Program-made: the position numbers and the translations under genes
Notes under the pieces: generated by a model
Database searches by the model: none
The model's input: the letters and a program-made list of their open reading frames with translations, nothing else
Told to the model about the DNA's origin: nothing
Origin: Oscillospiraceae bacterium
GTDB taxonomy: Bacteria > Bacillota > Clostridia > Oscillospirales > Oscillospiraceae
DNA length: 34,926 nucleotides
Direction of reading: 5' to 3'
Assembly (NCBI GenBank): GCA_902789745.1
Contig: CADAPH010000026.1
Location: 1-34,926 of the forward strand
Part shown: positions 13,723 through 20,398 of the stretch, piece by piece
Layout of the letters: every line of letters starts with the position of its first letter
Position numbering within the stretch: position 1 is the stretch's first letter

Positions 13723-14502
13723 TCAGTCTCCCGTACGCCTGCACTGCCTGCCGGTACTGTCAATAAAGCAATCACCCTGGAGCAGAATCTGTGAAACCGG
13801 TACGATCCGATATCCTTCGCCGAGCAGTGTTTCAATAATCTCCGGCAGCGCTTCCGGCGTATGCTCGGCAGCATTGTGGAAAAGCACGATACTGCCCGGC
13901 TGGACTCTGTCAAGCACACGACGGCTGATCTGTTCTGCGGAAATGCCTTTCCAGTCAAGACTGTCCACATCCCACTGAACAGCGGTCATGCCGAGAGAAT
14001 TGACGGCTTTAATAACATGATCGTCATATTCTCCGTAGGGGCAGCGAAAAAGTGTCGGACGGATGCCGGTGATGGCCTCGATTTTATCATTGCAGGCCGA
14101 GATATCGGCTGTGATTTCGCTGCTGCTGAGGGAAGAAAAGTGCGCATGGCTGGAAGAATGGTTCATCACTTCGTTTCCGGCTTCTGTCAGTGCGCGAACC
14201 GATTCGGGATATCGGTCCGCCCAGTCGCCCACTACGAAGAAGGTGGTGTTGATTCCATATTGATTCAAAATGTCAATCAGCATCTGTGTGTCCTCGTTGC
14301 CCCAGGCGGCGTCAAAACTCAGTGCGGCGATCTTTTCGTTCTGCTGCACGCAGTAGACAGGCAATTCACGTCTGGAGGCGGAGACTCCAACAACCGAGGG
14401 CGTGTTGACAGCCCAGAAAATGATTACGACTGCCGCTACCATGGTCAGCGCGTGCAGGACGGCTCTGCGGCGGGGCAGAAGAGCGTTTCTTTTCAATATC
14501 AT
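13723..14502 (-). CDS. Polysaccharide deacetylase (CE4/NodB), PdaB-like
   Basis: 259 residues. N-terminal transmembrane anchor (about 13-32), then a NodB domain: SFDAAWGNEDT with catalytic/metal Asp64, the metal-binding NHSSSHAH (His115, His119), RCPYGEYDDH, QWDVDSLDWKG and the C-terminal GSIVLFHNAAEHTPEALPEI. The DAAWGNEDT motif and these spacings match the PdaB sporulation subgroup, which N-deacetylates cortex or cell-wall glycans. It would act outside the membrane. ATG at 14502 is almost adjacent to GGGAGGG; the in-frame TTG at 14496 has better spacing and may be the real start. Supports a spore-forming lineage. Confidence 0.88.
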   Translation of the reverse strand: MILKRNALLPRRRAVLHALTMVAAVVIIFWAVNTPSVVGVSASRRELPVYCVQQNEKIAALSFDAAWGNEDTQMLIDILNQYGINTTFFVVGDWADRYPESVRALTEAGNEVMNHSSSHAHFSSLSSSEITADISACNDKIEAITGIRPTLFRCPYGEYDDHVIKAVNSLGMTAVQWDVDSLDWKGISAEQISRRVLDRVQPGSIVLFHNAAEHTPEALPEIIETLLGEGYRIVPVSQILLQGDCFIDSTGRQCRRTGD

Positions 14503-14617
14503 CCCTCCCTTTGAAAAAAGCTTATGCGGATATGGCCGCGCATATTTGTCAACAGGGGGAGGGAAAGGCAGATCACGCGGCTGATTTTCTTTTTTAATAA
14601 AAAAGGAAAAATAATGC

Positions 14618-14646
14618 TTGACAATTTGACTTTCGTTTGGTATTAT
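14618..14646 (+). promoter_or_regulatory. tRNA operon promoter
   Basis: TTGACA (14618-14623), 17-bp spacer, TATTAT (14641-14646), 56 bp upstream of tRNA-Thr. It is a consensus strong stable-RNA promoter. A small hairpin (GGTCAG/CTGACC) lies between it and the tRNA. Confidence 0.8.
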
Positions 14647-14701
14647 TAGCAAGCGCTCAGGGGTCAGATGCCTGACCGATCACGGGCGATACCGGTAAGA
14701 T

Positions 14702-14777
14702 GCTGGTGTAGCTCAGTCGGTAGAGCAGCTGATTTGTAATCAGCAGGTCGGGGGTTCGAGTCCGTCCACCAGCTCCA
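14702..14777 (+). tRNA. tRNA-Thr (anticodon TGT)
   Basis: 76 nt including encoded CCA. Acceptor GCTGGTG/CACCAGC, D arm GCTCAGTCGGTAGAGC, anticodon stem GCTGA/TCAGC with loop TTTGTAA, T loop TTCGAGT. All arms form. Confidence 0.96.
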
Positions 14778-14797
14778 TCCGGCGCAGAATAGAATAT

Positions 14798-14882
14798 GGG
14801 GGAATTCCCGAGTGGCCAAAGGGGACAGACTGTAAATCTGCTGGCAATGCCTTCGGTGGTTCGAATCCACCTTCCCCCACCA
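14798..14882 (+). tRNA. tRNA-Tyr (anticodon GTA)
   Basis: 85 nt including encoded CCA. Acceptor GGGGGAA/TTCCCCC, anticodon loop CTGTAAA, long variable arm as in bacterial tRNA-Tyr (GCTGGCAATGCCTTC), T loop TTCGAAT. 20 bp after tRNA-Thr in the same operon. Confidence 0.96.
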
Positions 14883-14892
14883 AACCGGTCTT

Positions 14893-14931
14893 GGTCACTT
14901 TTTCCCTGCAAAACGCAGAGAAAAAGTGACC
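14893..14931 (+). terminator. Terminator of the tRNA operon
   Basis: A perfect 12-bp stem GGTCACTTTTTC / GAAAAAGTGACC enclosing a second helix (CTGC/GCAG), followed by ATTTTCAT. Confidence 0.85.
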
Positions 14932-14983
14932 ATTTTCATACCCCTGTTTTTGCCTGACCCTTATTGTGACCCTTACGAGGATG

Positions 14984-15032
14984 AAAACAAGTGATCTATT
15001 TTGGACCAAAGGGTACTAAAAAGCACAGAATA
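14984..15032 (+). repeat. Direct repeat copy A (candidate island end)
   Basis: A 49-bp segment that matches 21526-21574 at 41 of 49 positions without gaps. Identical blocks are at both ends: AAAACAAGTGAT and AGCACAGAATA. Looser similarity (CCCCTG-TTTT-CTGACCCT) extends about 40 bp further left in both copies. This copy lies between tRNA-Tyr and the integrase remnant. Confidence 0.65.
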
Positions 15033-15048
15033 TACACTTCAAAGATAT

Positions 15049-15192
15049 TCAGATTTGGTTAGTTAGGGCCTTAATATACTGCTCCATGCGGTTCGCGCTC
15101 TCCTTTTTCATGCCAGGGCTTGCGTGTGCATAAGTACTCAAAGTGAAAGCGGCAGTGGCATGACCAGGATTCTCCTGAACTGTCTTGATATA
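15049..15192 (-). pseudogene. C-terminal remnant of a tyrosine recombinase
   Basis: The last 47 codons of a phage/ICE-type integrase: IKTVQENPGHATAAFTLSTY followed by AHASPGMKKESANRMEQYIK. It retains the catalytic His in the GHA box and the nucleophile Tyr, but the rest of the usual about 390 residues is gone. The C-terminus points at tRNA-Tyr 170 bp away, the standard geometry of an integrase next to its tRNA attachment site. No start or ribosome binding site is present. Confidence 0.78.
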
Positions 15193-15336
15193 GCAACAAC
15201 TCCAAATTGGATAAATCGTCCTATTACACGGCTCAGCAGGCAGATACGCAACAAGCCTGCAGAAATTTTTTTCACCTTGCGCAATGTTTGATATATTTGA
15301 AACAGATAACGCGCGAGAACGAGGGGGTGACGGAAT
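15193..15336. other. Spacer with a weak terminator and the chimera's ribosome binding site
   Basis: Contains GCAGGC ... GCCTGC (6-bp stem) followed by AGAAATTTTTTTC at about 15237-15273, a plausible plus-strand terminator, and GAGGGGGTGACGGAAT just before the ATG at 15337. No coding frame is supported. Confidence 0.4.
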
Positions 15337-16104
15337 ATGGAGAAACTGCGATGCGTCGTGGAGCGCATCACGTATCAGAACGAGCAAAACGGGTATTCTG
15401 TCATGAGCTTTGTCGCCGCGTGGTTCCTGTCCTGGCTCAAGCGAGTCTGGACCGGAGCGGGACAAAGTCAGGAAGTCATAGAAGGTATTACAGCCTTGAT
15501 TGCAGTCGGCGTACTCTTTTATGTCTCCAACTGGATGATCTCGAAAGCGGAGGCCGCTTCCTGGAGCCGCTATATTGACGGAAAGGTTCAGACCTCTGTC
15601 GAGACCGGCAGCAGCTTTGCACTGGCCTTCACCGCGTTCCTCAGCGTGTTCCGCGAGGGAGCAGAGGTGGTGCTCTTCTACCAGCCGATGCTGAATGAAG
15701 GCAATGCCGCCATGGTATGGGCCGGCTTTGGCGCCGGGTGCGTTCTGCTGGTGTTTGTATATCTCGCCATCACGAAGCTCTCGATCCGCCTGCCGATCAA
15801 GGTCTTCTTCACCGCGACCAGTATCCTGATGGCTGTCATGTGCGTGAGCTTCCTCGGCAGCGGTATCAAGGAACTGGCGGAGGGCAATGTCTTCGATTTG
15901 AAGCTCAACGTGCCGGGGATTCCGGAGAATGACGCGATCGCCCTGAAGGACGGCCTGTATAACATCACCCTCTCCATCAAGAGCCCCGGTGAGAACGGCT
16001 ACCTGCTCCATGTGGACGATGAGACCGGCGTCGAGGCCAAGGAATTCTGGACCGAGCCCCTCACCGCGACCTGGACCGAGTGGGAGTTTGTCAAGCAGTG
16101 GTGA
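15337..16104 (+). pseudogene. Chimeric ORF: RecD2 start, FTR1 iron permease middle, P19/Tp34 end
   Basis: One uninterrupted 255-codon frame made of three unrelated parts. Residues 1-23 (MEKLRCVVERITYQNEQNGY) are the opening of helicase RecD2. Residues about 24-190 are the C-terminal part of an FTR1-family ferrous iron permease, with membrane helices, YVSNWMISKAEAA and the REGAE-type motif VFREGAEVVLFYQ; the N-terminal half including the first REXXE motif is absent. Residues about 195-255 (GLYNITLSIKSPGENGYLLH, VDDETGV, FWTEPLTATWTEWEF) resemble the end of P19/Tp34 iron-binding proteins that partner FTR1 in cFtr1-P19 systems. Both junctions are in frame. It has a good ribosome binding site but cannot form a complete permease or P19. 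A strong terminator follows. Confidence 0.7.
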
Positions 16105-16143
16105 TCCTCTCCCGCATATTCCCCATATAAAGAACGGAAAGCA

Positions 16144-16188
16144 AACCTGCTGGCGCACAATACGCGGGATATTGTGCGTCAGCAGGTT
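16144..16188 (+). terminator. Very strong hairpin terminator after the chimera
   Basis: A 19-bp stem AACCTGCTGGCGCACAATA / TATTGTGCGTCAGCAGGTT (one G-T pair) with a 7-nt loop, then GCGCGTTTTATC. Confidence 0.82.
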
Positions 16189-16229
16189 GCGCGTTTTATC
16201 GTAATGAACGTGTCTGGAGGCATGACTTT

Positions 16230-16859
16230 ATGCTGAAATATCTCTGGATGGTCACGCAGGATCTCTTCCTGCCCGTTACCTTCGTTTCACTGATGTACGC
16301 CGTGCTGGGAAGACGGTTCGGCAAAATGGGACGCGCCTTTCACTGGGCGGGTATTGGCCTCGGCATTCTCGCGTCAGCAGTGCTTGCCTGGTTCAAGAAC
16401 ACGTCGAACCGCATTATCTCCAGTCACTGGAACCATGTGATCTATGGGATCATCATGGGCTTTACCGCGGCTTTTCTTCTGCTTTTGCTGATCTGCGGGC
16501 GCAGAAAGCGAGAATCGGAAGCTGCGCCTCTCCGCTTCGGAGAAGTCCTCCTGTGCCTTGCGGGTGCGGGACTCTCGGCGAGCTGGATTTTTTTCAAGCT
16601 TCCCGTTGTATTGGGTTACCCCTTCAACTTCAACACCATGGGCAACGGCTACTGGTCCTGGTATTATATGCAGCGTCTGCTCGGATGGGCGTTTGCGCTT
16701 GTGATTTTGGCAATTTATGCGCGTCTGCTCTATGAATGCGCATTGCAGATAAAGAAGGAGCGGGTTCCGGAGCTGACGCTGGCGCTCGGAACCGCGTGGA
16801 ACGCGTTTTACTGCTTCTGCTATTTTTTTGTGCCCTTTGTCAGCCGGGCAAAAGGCTGA
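16230..16859 (+). CDS. DUF2318-type membrane iron protein, N-terminal membrane half (frameshifted)
   Basis: 209 residues with about six transmembrane segments (VTQDLFLPVTFVSLMYAVLG, ... YGIIMGFTAAFLLLLLICG ...). This is the membrane part normally fused to a C-terminal cysteine-rich DUF2318 domain in iron-transport loci with FTR1 and P19. The frame ends at 16859 after FVPFVSRAKG. The continuation of the same protein is in another frame starting at the AAAA run near 16850, so a one-base frameshift divides the gene. Good ribosome binding site (TGGAGG, 9 bp upstream). If the shift is a sequencing error, the true gene is 16230-17530, about 432 residues. Confidence 0.72.
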   Translation: MLKYLWMVTQDLFLPVTFVSLMYAVLGRRFGKMGRAFHWAGIGLGILASAVLAWFKNTSNRIISSHWNHVIYGIIMGFTAAFLLLLLICGRRKRESEAAPLRFGEVLLCLAGAGLSASWIFFKLPVVLGYPFNFNTMGNGYWSWYYMQRLLGWAFALVILAIYARLLYECALQIKKERVPELTLALGTAWNAFYCFCYFFVPFVSRAKG

Positions 16860-17530
16860 AATGGCCGATCAAATACAGTGCGGAGGAATACGGCTGGATT
16901 CGGAAGCTGACGCAGTTTGCCTCAAGAAACGCCATGCTGTTCATCTGGACGGTCGCCGCGCTGTGCCTGATTCTGGCGATTGTATTTTTCTTTGAGAACA
17001 CAAAGGTTACGGAGCCCTATGACAATCCCGCGCAGCACAGGAAGCTCCGGGCGAGAAACCGCCGGCACAGAAGGCTTGCGGCTGCTCTGACTGTTTTCCT
17101 TGCGGCGATTGCCGTGATTTTGAGCGCGGTCAAGAATTACGATACCCGCGTCATCGAGCTCTCCCCGCCGGAGACCTATACCGTCGAGGGCGAAGAAATC
17201 CTGATCGCGATGGATACGGTCTCGGACGGACATCTCCACCGCTTTGAGTATCAGACGGAAAACGGCGTCAACGTGCGCTGGATCGTCGTGAAGAAGCCGG
17301 GCTCGGCGAGCTTCGGCACCGGCCTGGACGCCTGCGAGGTCTGCGGAAACGCGGGATACTTTGAACGAAACGGGCAGGTGGTATGCCGCCGCTGCGATGT
17401 GGTCATGAACATCAATACCATCGGCTTTAAGGGCGGATGCAATCCGATTCCGATCAGCTATGAGGTACGCGACGGGAACCTCGTGTTCCGGCTTGCGGAG
17501 ATCCTCGCGGGAGAACGGGAATTTCGGTAA
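16856..17530 (+). CDS. DUF2318 Fe-S/metal-binding domain half of the same membrane protein
   Basis: Continues the 16230 gene in a shifted frame: KWPIKYSAEEYGWIRKLTQF, then two more transmembrane segments (MLFIWTVAALCLILAIVFFF; LAAALTVFLAAIAVILSAV). The extracytoplasmic DUF2318 domain follows, with DGHLHRFEY, CEVCG, VVCRRCDVVMNINTIGF and GGCNPIP. The CxxC ... CxxC ... GGCNP cysteines are the family signature, thought to hold metal or Fe-S. There is no credible start codon or ribosome binding site of its own; an apparent ATG start at 16736 overlaps the upstream half out of frame. Translation therefore needs frame correction. Role in the locus: ferrous iron handling at the cell surface, by analogy to cFtr1-P19 clusters. 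Confidence 0.72.
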   Translation: MKWPIKYSAEEYGWIRKLTQFASRNAMLFIWTVAALCLILAIVFFFENTKVTEPYDNPAQHRKLRARNRRHRRLAAALTVFLAAIAVILSAVKNYDTRVIELSPPETYTVEGEEILIAMDTVSDGHLHRFEYQTENGVNVRWIVVKKPGSASFGTGLDACEVCGNAGYFERNGQVVCRRCDVVMNINTIGFKGGCNPIPISYEVRDGNLVFRLAEILAGEREFR

Positions 17531-17550
17531 AAAAGGAGGTCTGAGGTATC

Positions 17551-17772
17551 ATGCTTTTCAAAATGATCCGCGGCGTTGCCGGATATTTCATGGGCTTCGG
17601 CTTTGCCCAGCTCATCGGACAGAGCGTGTTCGGCTCGGCGGTGGAGATGAAGCTCAAGGTCATCCCGATCGTGGCGGCGCTGATCGCGCTGGTCACCATG
17701 GCGGGCAGCCTTCCGGCCATTCGGATGGTGCTGCGGCTCCGTCCGGCCGAAGTGCTCCACGGCGGTCATTGA
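17551..17772 (+). pseudogene. FtsX-type ABC permease 1 with its middle deleted
   Basis: 73 residues. The start is normal (AAAAAAGGAGGTCTGAGGTATC then ATG, MLFKMIRG as in full-length permeases of this locus), but residue 9 onward is the extreme C-terminus of the family: GYFMGFGFAQLIGQSVFGSA, two membrane segments and the typical end RLRPAEVLHGG. Full-length proteins are about 400 residues. The fusion is in frame, so a stable small membrane peptide could be made, but not a working permease. Confidence 0.72.
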
Positions 17773-17788
17773 GAGGGGGAGCGGTCTG

Positions 17789-18775
17789 ATGACAAAGAAA
17801 AAAATGTTTCTGCGAATGATCACCGCCTCGCTTCTGCGCCGACGCTCCCGCATGCTGATCGCGCTTTTATCCATCGCGATCGGCGCGACCATCCTCTCCG
17901 GCCTCGTGACCATCTATTACGACGTCCCGCGTCAGATGGGCGCGCAGTTTCGCTCCTATGGCGCGAATATGATCCTGCTGGCAAAGGACGGAGAGAAGCT
18001 CACAACGGATTCCCTGCGGGAAGCGCTCGCGTTTATTCCGGAGGAACAGCTGGTCGGCGCGACGCCGTATCACTACATACGACTTGACATGACGAGCCGC
18101 CTGCAGTCCTTCACCACGGCAGGGACGGATTTTGCGGAAGCACAGAAGATAAGCCCTTATTTCAGCGTGGAGGGCGAATACCCACAGGCGGATAAGGAAA
18201 TCCTTGTCGGCAGGGAGATCGCCGACACCATCGGGGTGAAGGTCGGCAGCTATATCCAGCTTACCTTCAGGCCGAGCGTCACGGTCAATGAAAATGCTTC
18301 CGACGACTGGGTTCCGGGCGCAAAGCTCAGCGGCAGCGCGGAGGGCTTCAACGCCGGGATCGTTGTGGTCGAGGCAGAGCTTGACGCCGAGGGGAAGATC
18401 GAGAGCATTTCGATTGACGCCTCCTCCCAGACGCCGGAGATCGGCGGACAGGTAGAGTCGGACAAAAACTTCCAAACGCGCTTTATCGGCAAAACCCTGC
18501 CGATCACGCTGGGCGAGGATGTGGACGCCGTATCGGGCGCGACGGTGTCCTCACAGGCGGTGGTGGACGCGCTCAACAACGCCCGCAGTATTGTGAAGGG
18601 CGCTGCGGCGGCGGAGCGATCCGGGTATTACAGCGTCGCCGGCATCCTGGTCACCGGCGGGGAAGAGGAATCCTACGTCTACATGAAGCTCGGGGAGCTT
18701 GAGGATTGTCAACCTCCACCTTGTGGATTCTTGCAGATGATCGCCGCCTTTTTATGGATCACGCCGGAATTATAA
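17789..18775 (+). pseudogene. FtsX/MacB-type ABC permease 2 with an inserted FMN-binding domain, C-terminally truncated
   Basis: 328 codons. Residues 1-45: cytosolic start and first transmembrane helix (RMLIALLSIAIGATILSGLV). The MacB periplasmic domain follows to about 165. An FMN-binding domain sits at about 188-262, with IVVVEAELDAEGKIESISID and the flavinylation motif DAVSGATVSS (Thr252 would carry covalently bound FMN if ApbE is present). The MacB-type sequence then resumes (GYYSVAGILVTGGEEESYVY), and the frame ends in a non-family tail after KLGELED at about 18703. The three C-terminal membrane helices are missing. The flavin domain within the periplasmic loop suggests coupling of electron transfer to metal reduction. 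It could be a natural architecture or another junction of this rearranged region. Confidence 0.65.
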
Positions 18776-18936
18776 CCCATCAGGCGCCGAAAAGCAATCC
18801 GGGTCATAGAAGAAGGCAAGCAGCACTGCACTGCTGAAAAACGGCCGACTTGCGTTCGCGCTTGTTTTGCCCGGAAATCCATTTGTTCATCTTATTAAGG
18901 AATAGGATAAAAAACTTAAACGAGAACAAAAAAGAC
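18776..18936. other. Intergenic region without recognisable gene
   Basis: About 160 bp between the truncated permease and the TetR promoter. One frame across 18720-18830 reads ILADDRRLFMDHAGIITHQA, perhaps the tail of a lost downstream gene, but it has no start. The 3' half is A/T-rich. Confidence 0.35.
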
Positions 18937-18983
18937 TTGACAGGTGACCTTGCGTTCACTATAATAAGTGAACGCAAGGTCAC
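18937..18983 (+). promoter_or_regulatory. Promoter with overlapping perfect palindromic operator (TetR-type)
   Basis: TTGACA (18937-18942), 17-bp spacer, TATAAT (18960-18965). A perfect 17-bp inverted repeat, GTGACCTTGCGTTCACT at 18944-18960 and its complement at 18967-18983 with a 6-bp centre, covers the spacer and -10 region. Binding would block RNA polymerase. The position directly upstream of a tetR remnant fits autorepression. Confidence 0.88.
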
Positions 18984-19006
18984 TCTGCGCGTTAAAGGAG
19001 GTGCCC

Positions 19007-19205
19007 GTGGCAGATGATCGCCTGTTATGAAGAGCATTTTGGTTCACCTGAGCGCTTGCCGCCTGTTCCGAATTTGCCGGAAGAGCTGACGCAGATGACG
19101 ATGCAGATGGCGAACTTCATTGTCCATGATGAAAGAACCATCAAGACGCGCAAGCTGCTGACAGTCAACGGCATCAACTTCACGACGATGGAATACAAGG
19201 CGTAG
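19007..19205 (+). pseudogene. TetR-family regulator remnant with internal deletion
   Basis: After AAAGGAGGTGCCC, a GTG start encodes MADDRLL and stops. In another frame from 19014 the sequence continues as a TetR C-terminal ligand-domain segment (YEEHFGSPERLPPVPNLPEE, LTQMTMQMANFIVHDERTIK, TRKLLTV), then ends in unrelated residues (NGINFTTMEYKA). The helix-turn-helix domain is gone. Normal proteins are about 190-200 residues; what remains is the first five codons, about 45 residues of the middle and a foreign tail. It cannot bind DNA, although its operator is perfect. Confidence 0.65.
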
Positions 19206-19220
19206 AGAGAAGGTACTGAG

Positions 19221-19436
19221 ATGAAGCAGGAAATCACAGGCGGAATCGTTCTGTGCGTGATAGGCCTAATCCTTTTCCTCATGCAGCCGGAATGGCTGTG
19301 GAAGCTTACGGAGAGGTGGAAAACAGAGGATGGGATCGGGCCGTCGAAAAGCTATGCGATCCTGGTCAGGGGGTTGGGAGTCGTGTTTGCTTCGGCGGGC
19401 TTCGCCCTCACCATATGGGGAGGAGTGAGCGCATGA
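19221..19436 (+). CDS. Small two-helix membrane protein (DUF6199-like)
   Basis: 71 residues: transmembrane helix 1 (GGIVLCVIGLILFLMQP), a charged loop with LWKLTERWKTEDGIGPSKSY, and helix 2 (LVRGLGVVFASAGFALTIWG). The layout resembles DUF6199-type small membrane proteins of Clostridia; function unknown. It has a modest ribosome binding site (AGAAGG) and overlaps the acetyltransferase start by 4 bp (ATGA), so the two are translationally coupled. Confidence 0.7.
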   Translation: MKQEITGGIVLCVIGLILFLMQPEWLWKLTERWKTEDGIGPSKSYAILVRGLGVVFASAGFALTIWGGVSA

Positions 19437-20056
19437 CAAGAGAAGTAAATCCGCAGGATACAGCGAGAGCCACAGCATATGAACTGTGGATGAAGGCCCC
19501 GAACCCAATGGTGACCTTTTTCAAAACCCTGGATGTCACCAATCTGCGCAGGATCAGCAAGAGGAGACGCATGAAATTCAATATGCTGCTGTGCTTCTGC
19601 ATCGGGAAAGCCGCCGCTTCTGTCAAAGAGTTCTATCTTCTGCCGGTCGGTGACAAGCTGGTACAGTATGACAGACTCGCGGTCAATACGATCGTCAAAA
19701 ACAGGCTTGGGGAAGTCAGCTCCTGCGATATTCTGTTCTCGGAGGATCTCGACAGCTTTAACCGGGAGTACCTGAAATACACCGCGCAGGTTGCCGAAAG
19801 CTGCGCGGACCGGGATCTGTCTGACGAATGTATGGTGATCGGAACTTCGGCCGTGATCGACACGGAGCTGGACGGCGCGGTCGGTATAAACAGCGGGATT
19901 TTCAACAACCCCTTTCTGATCTGGGGCCGATACCGGAAGAAACTGTTTCACTGTACGCTGCCTGTCTCGTTCCAGTTCCATCACACGCAGATGGACGGCG
20001 CTCACGCAGGCAGATTCCTGGAAAACCTGCAAAAAGAAATCAACGATTTGCGATGA
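19433..20056 (+). CDS. CatA-like O-acetyltransferase (chloramphenicol acetyltransferase family)
   Basis: 207 residues, complete. The catalytic signature near the C-terminus is QFHHTQMDGAHAGRFLENLQ, matching HHxxxDG with the active His. The N-terminal ELWMKAPNPMVTFFKTLDVT and central NPFLIWGRY also fit. CAT-like enzymes transfer acetyl from acetyl-CoA to a hydroxyl. Known CAT proteins are about 215-220 residues and trimeric. This belongs to the divergent branch common in gut Clostridia, whose substrate may not be chloramphenicol. GGGGAGGAGTGAGCGC precedes the ATG. Confidence 0.87.
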   Translation: MTREVNPQDTARATAYELWMKAPNPMVTFFKTLDVTNLRRISKRRRMKFNMLLCFCIGKAAASVKEFYLLPVGDKLVQYDRLAVNTIVKNRLGEVSSCDILFSEDLDSFNREYLKYTAQVAESCADRDLSDECMVIGTSAVIDTELDGAVGINSGIFNNPFLIWGRYRKKLFHCTLPVSFQFHHTQMDGAHAGRFLENLQKEINDLR

Positions 20057-20081
20057 GGCAGGGGAAGAGGCGCGGACATTG

Positions 20082-20270
20082 ATGGCAAACACAATCACGT
20101 TTTTCAGAATACCCGCCGGTATCGTTCTGCTTTTCTGTCCGGTGTTCTCTCCTGCCTTTTATGTGTTTTACATAGCTGCCGGCCTTAAATACGCTGCGGT
20201 TATTGTCTGTACGGCGGCAACGCTCGCAGCCATACAGGAAGGCCATTTCATCAGAACAGGAAGAGAATAG
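20082..20270 (+). pseudogene. CDP-alcohol phosphatidyltransferase with the catalytic core deleted
   Basis: 62 residues. The N-terminus (MANTITFFRIPAGIVLLFCP, VFSPAFYVFYIAAGL) is that of PgsA-like membrane transferases, and the C-terminus (YAAVIVCTAATLAAIQEGHF, IRTGRE) is the usual end of a clostridial subgroup of about 190 residues. The roughly 120 residues between, including the metal-binding DGxxAR...G...D...D motif, are missing. The join at about residue 36-37 is in frame, with no frameshift. The product would be a short two-helix peptide without catalytic residues. Confidence 0.72.
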
Positions 20271-20314
20271 CGGCTCTGGCTTTGCGGAGCCGGGATGAGG
20301 AGGAAAAGCATACC

Positions 20315-20398
20315 ATGAAATTCAAAGGAAATCTTATCGTTGTAAAAGACTGCAAGAGAGCATTGAAATGCTGCCGTGCCTGCGTCTGCCTGCCATGA
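20315..20398 (+). pseudogene. N-terminal stub of a VOC (glyoxalase-fold) protein
   Basis: After GGATGAGGAGGAAAAGC, ATG begins MKFKGNLIVVKDCKRALKCC and stops seven codons later. MKFKGNLIVVKDC.RAL is the standard opening of clostridial glyoxalase/bleomycin-resistance-type proteins (first beta strand and metal-site region). The remaining about 100 residues are absent, and the GNAT gene begins at its stop (ATGATGG). Confidence 0.6.

Noticed and set aside
13000-13794. 264-codon plus-strand frame opposite the YgjV-like gene
   Set aside because: It starts inside the terminator hairpin and encodes a hydrophilic, Cys/Lys/Arg-rich shadow of a membrane protein.
14657-15009. Minus-strand frames over the tRNA genes
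   Set aside because: They arise from translating the complement of tRNA-Tyr and tRNA-Thr. The cloverleaf structures are complete, and this peptide type is a known annotation artefact.
16736-16855. Separate start for the DUF2318 second half at ATG 16736
   Set aside because: The first 40 codons overlap the membrane half out of frame, are not family-like, and lack a ribosome binding site; a frameshift explains the data better.
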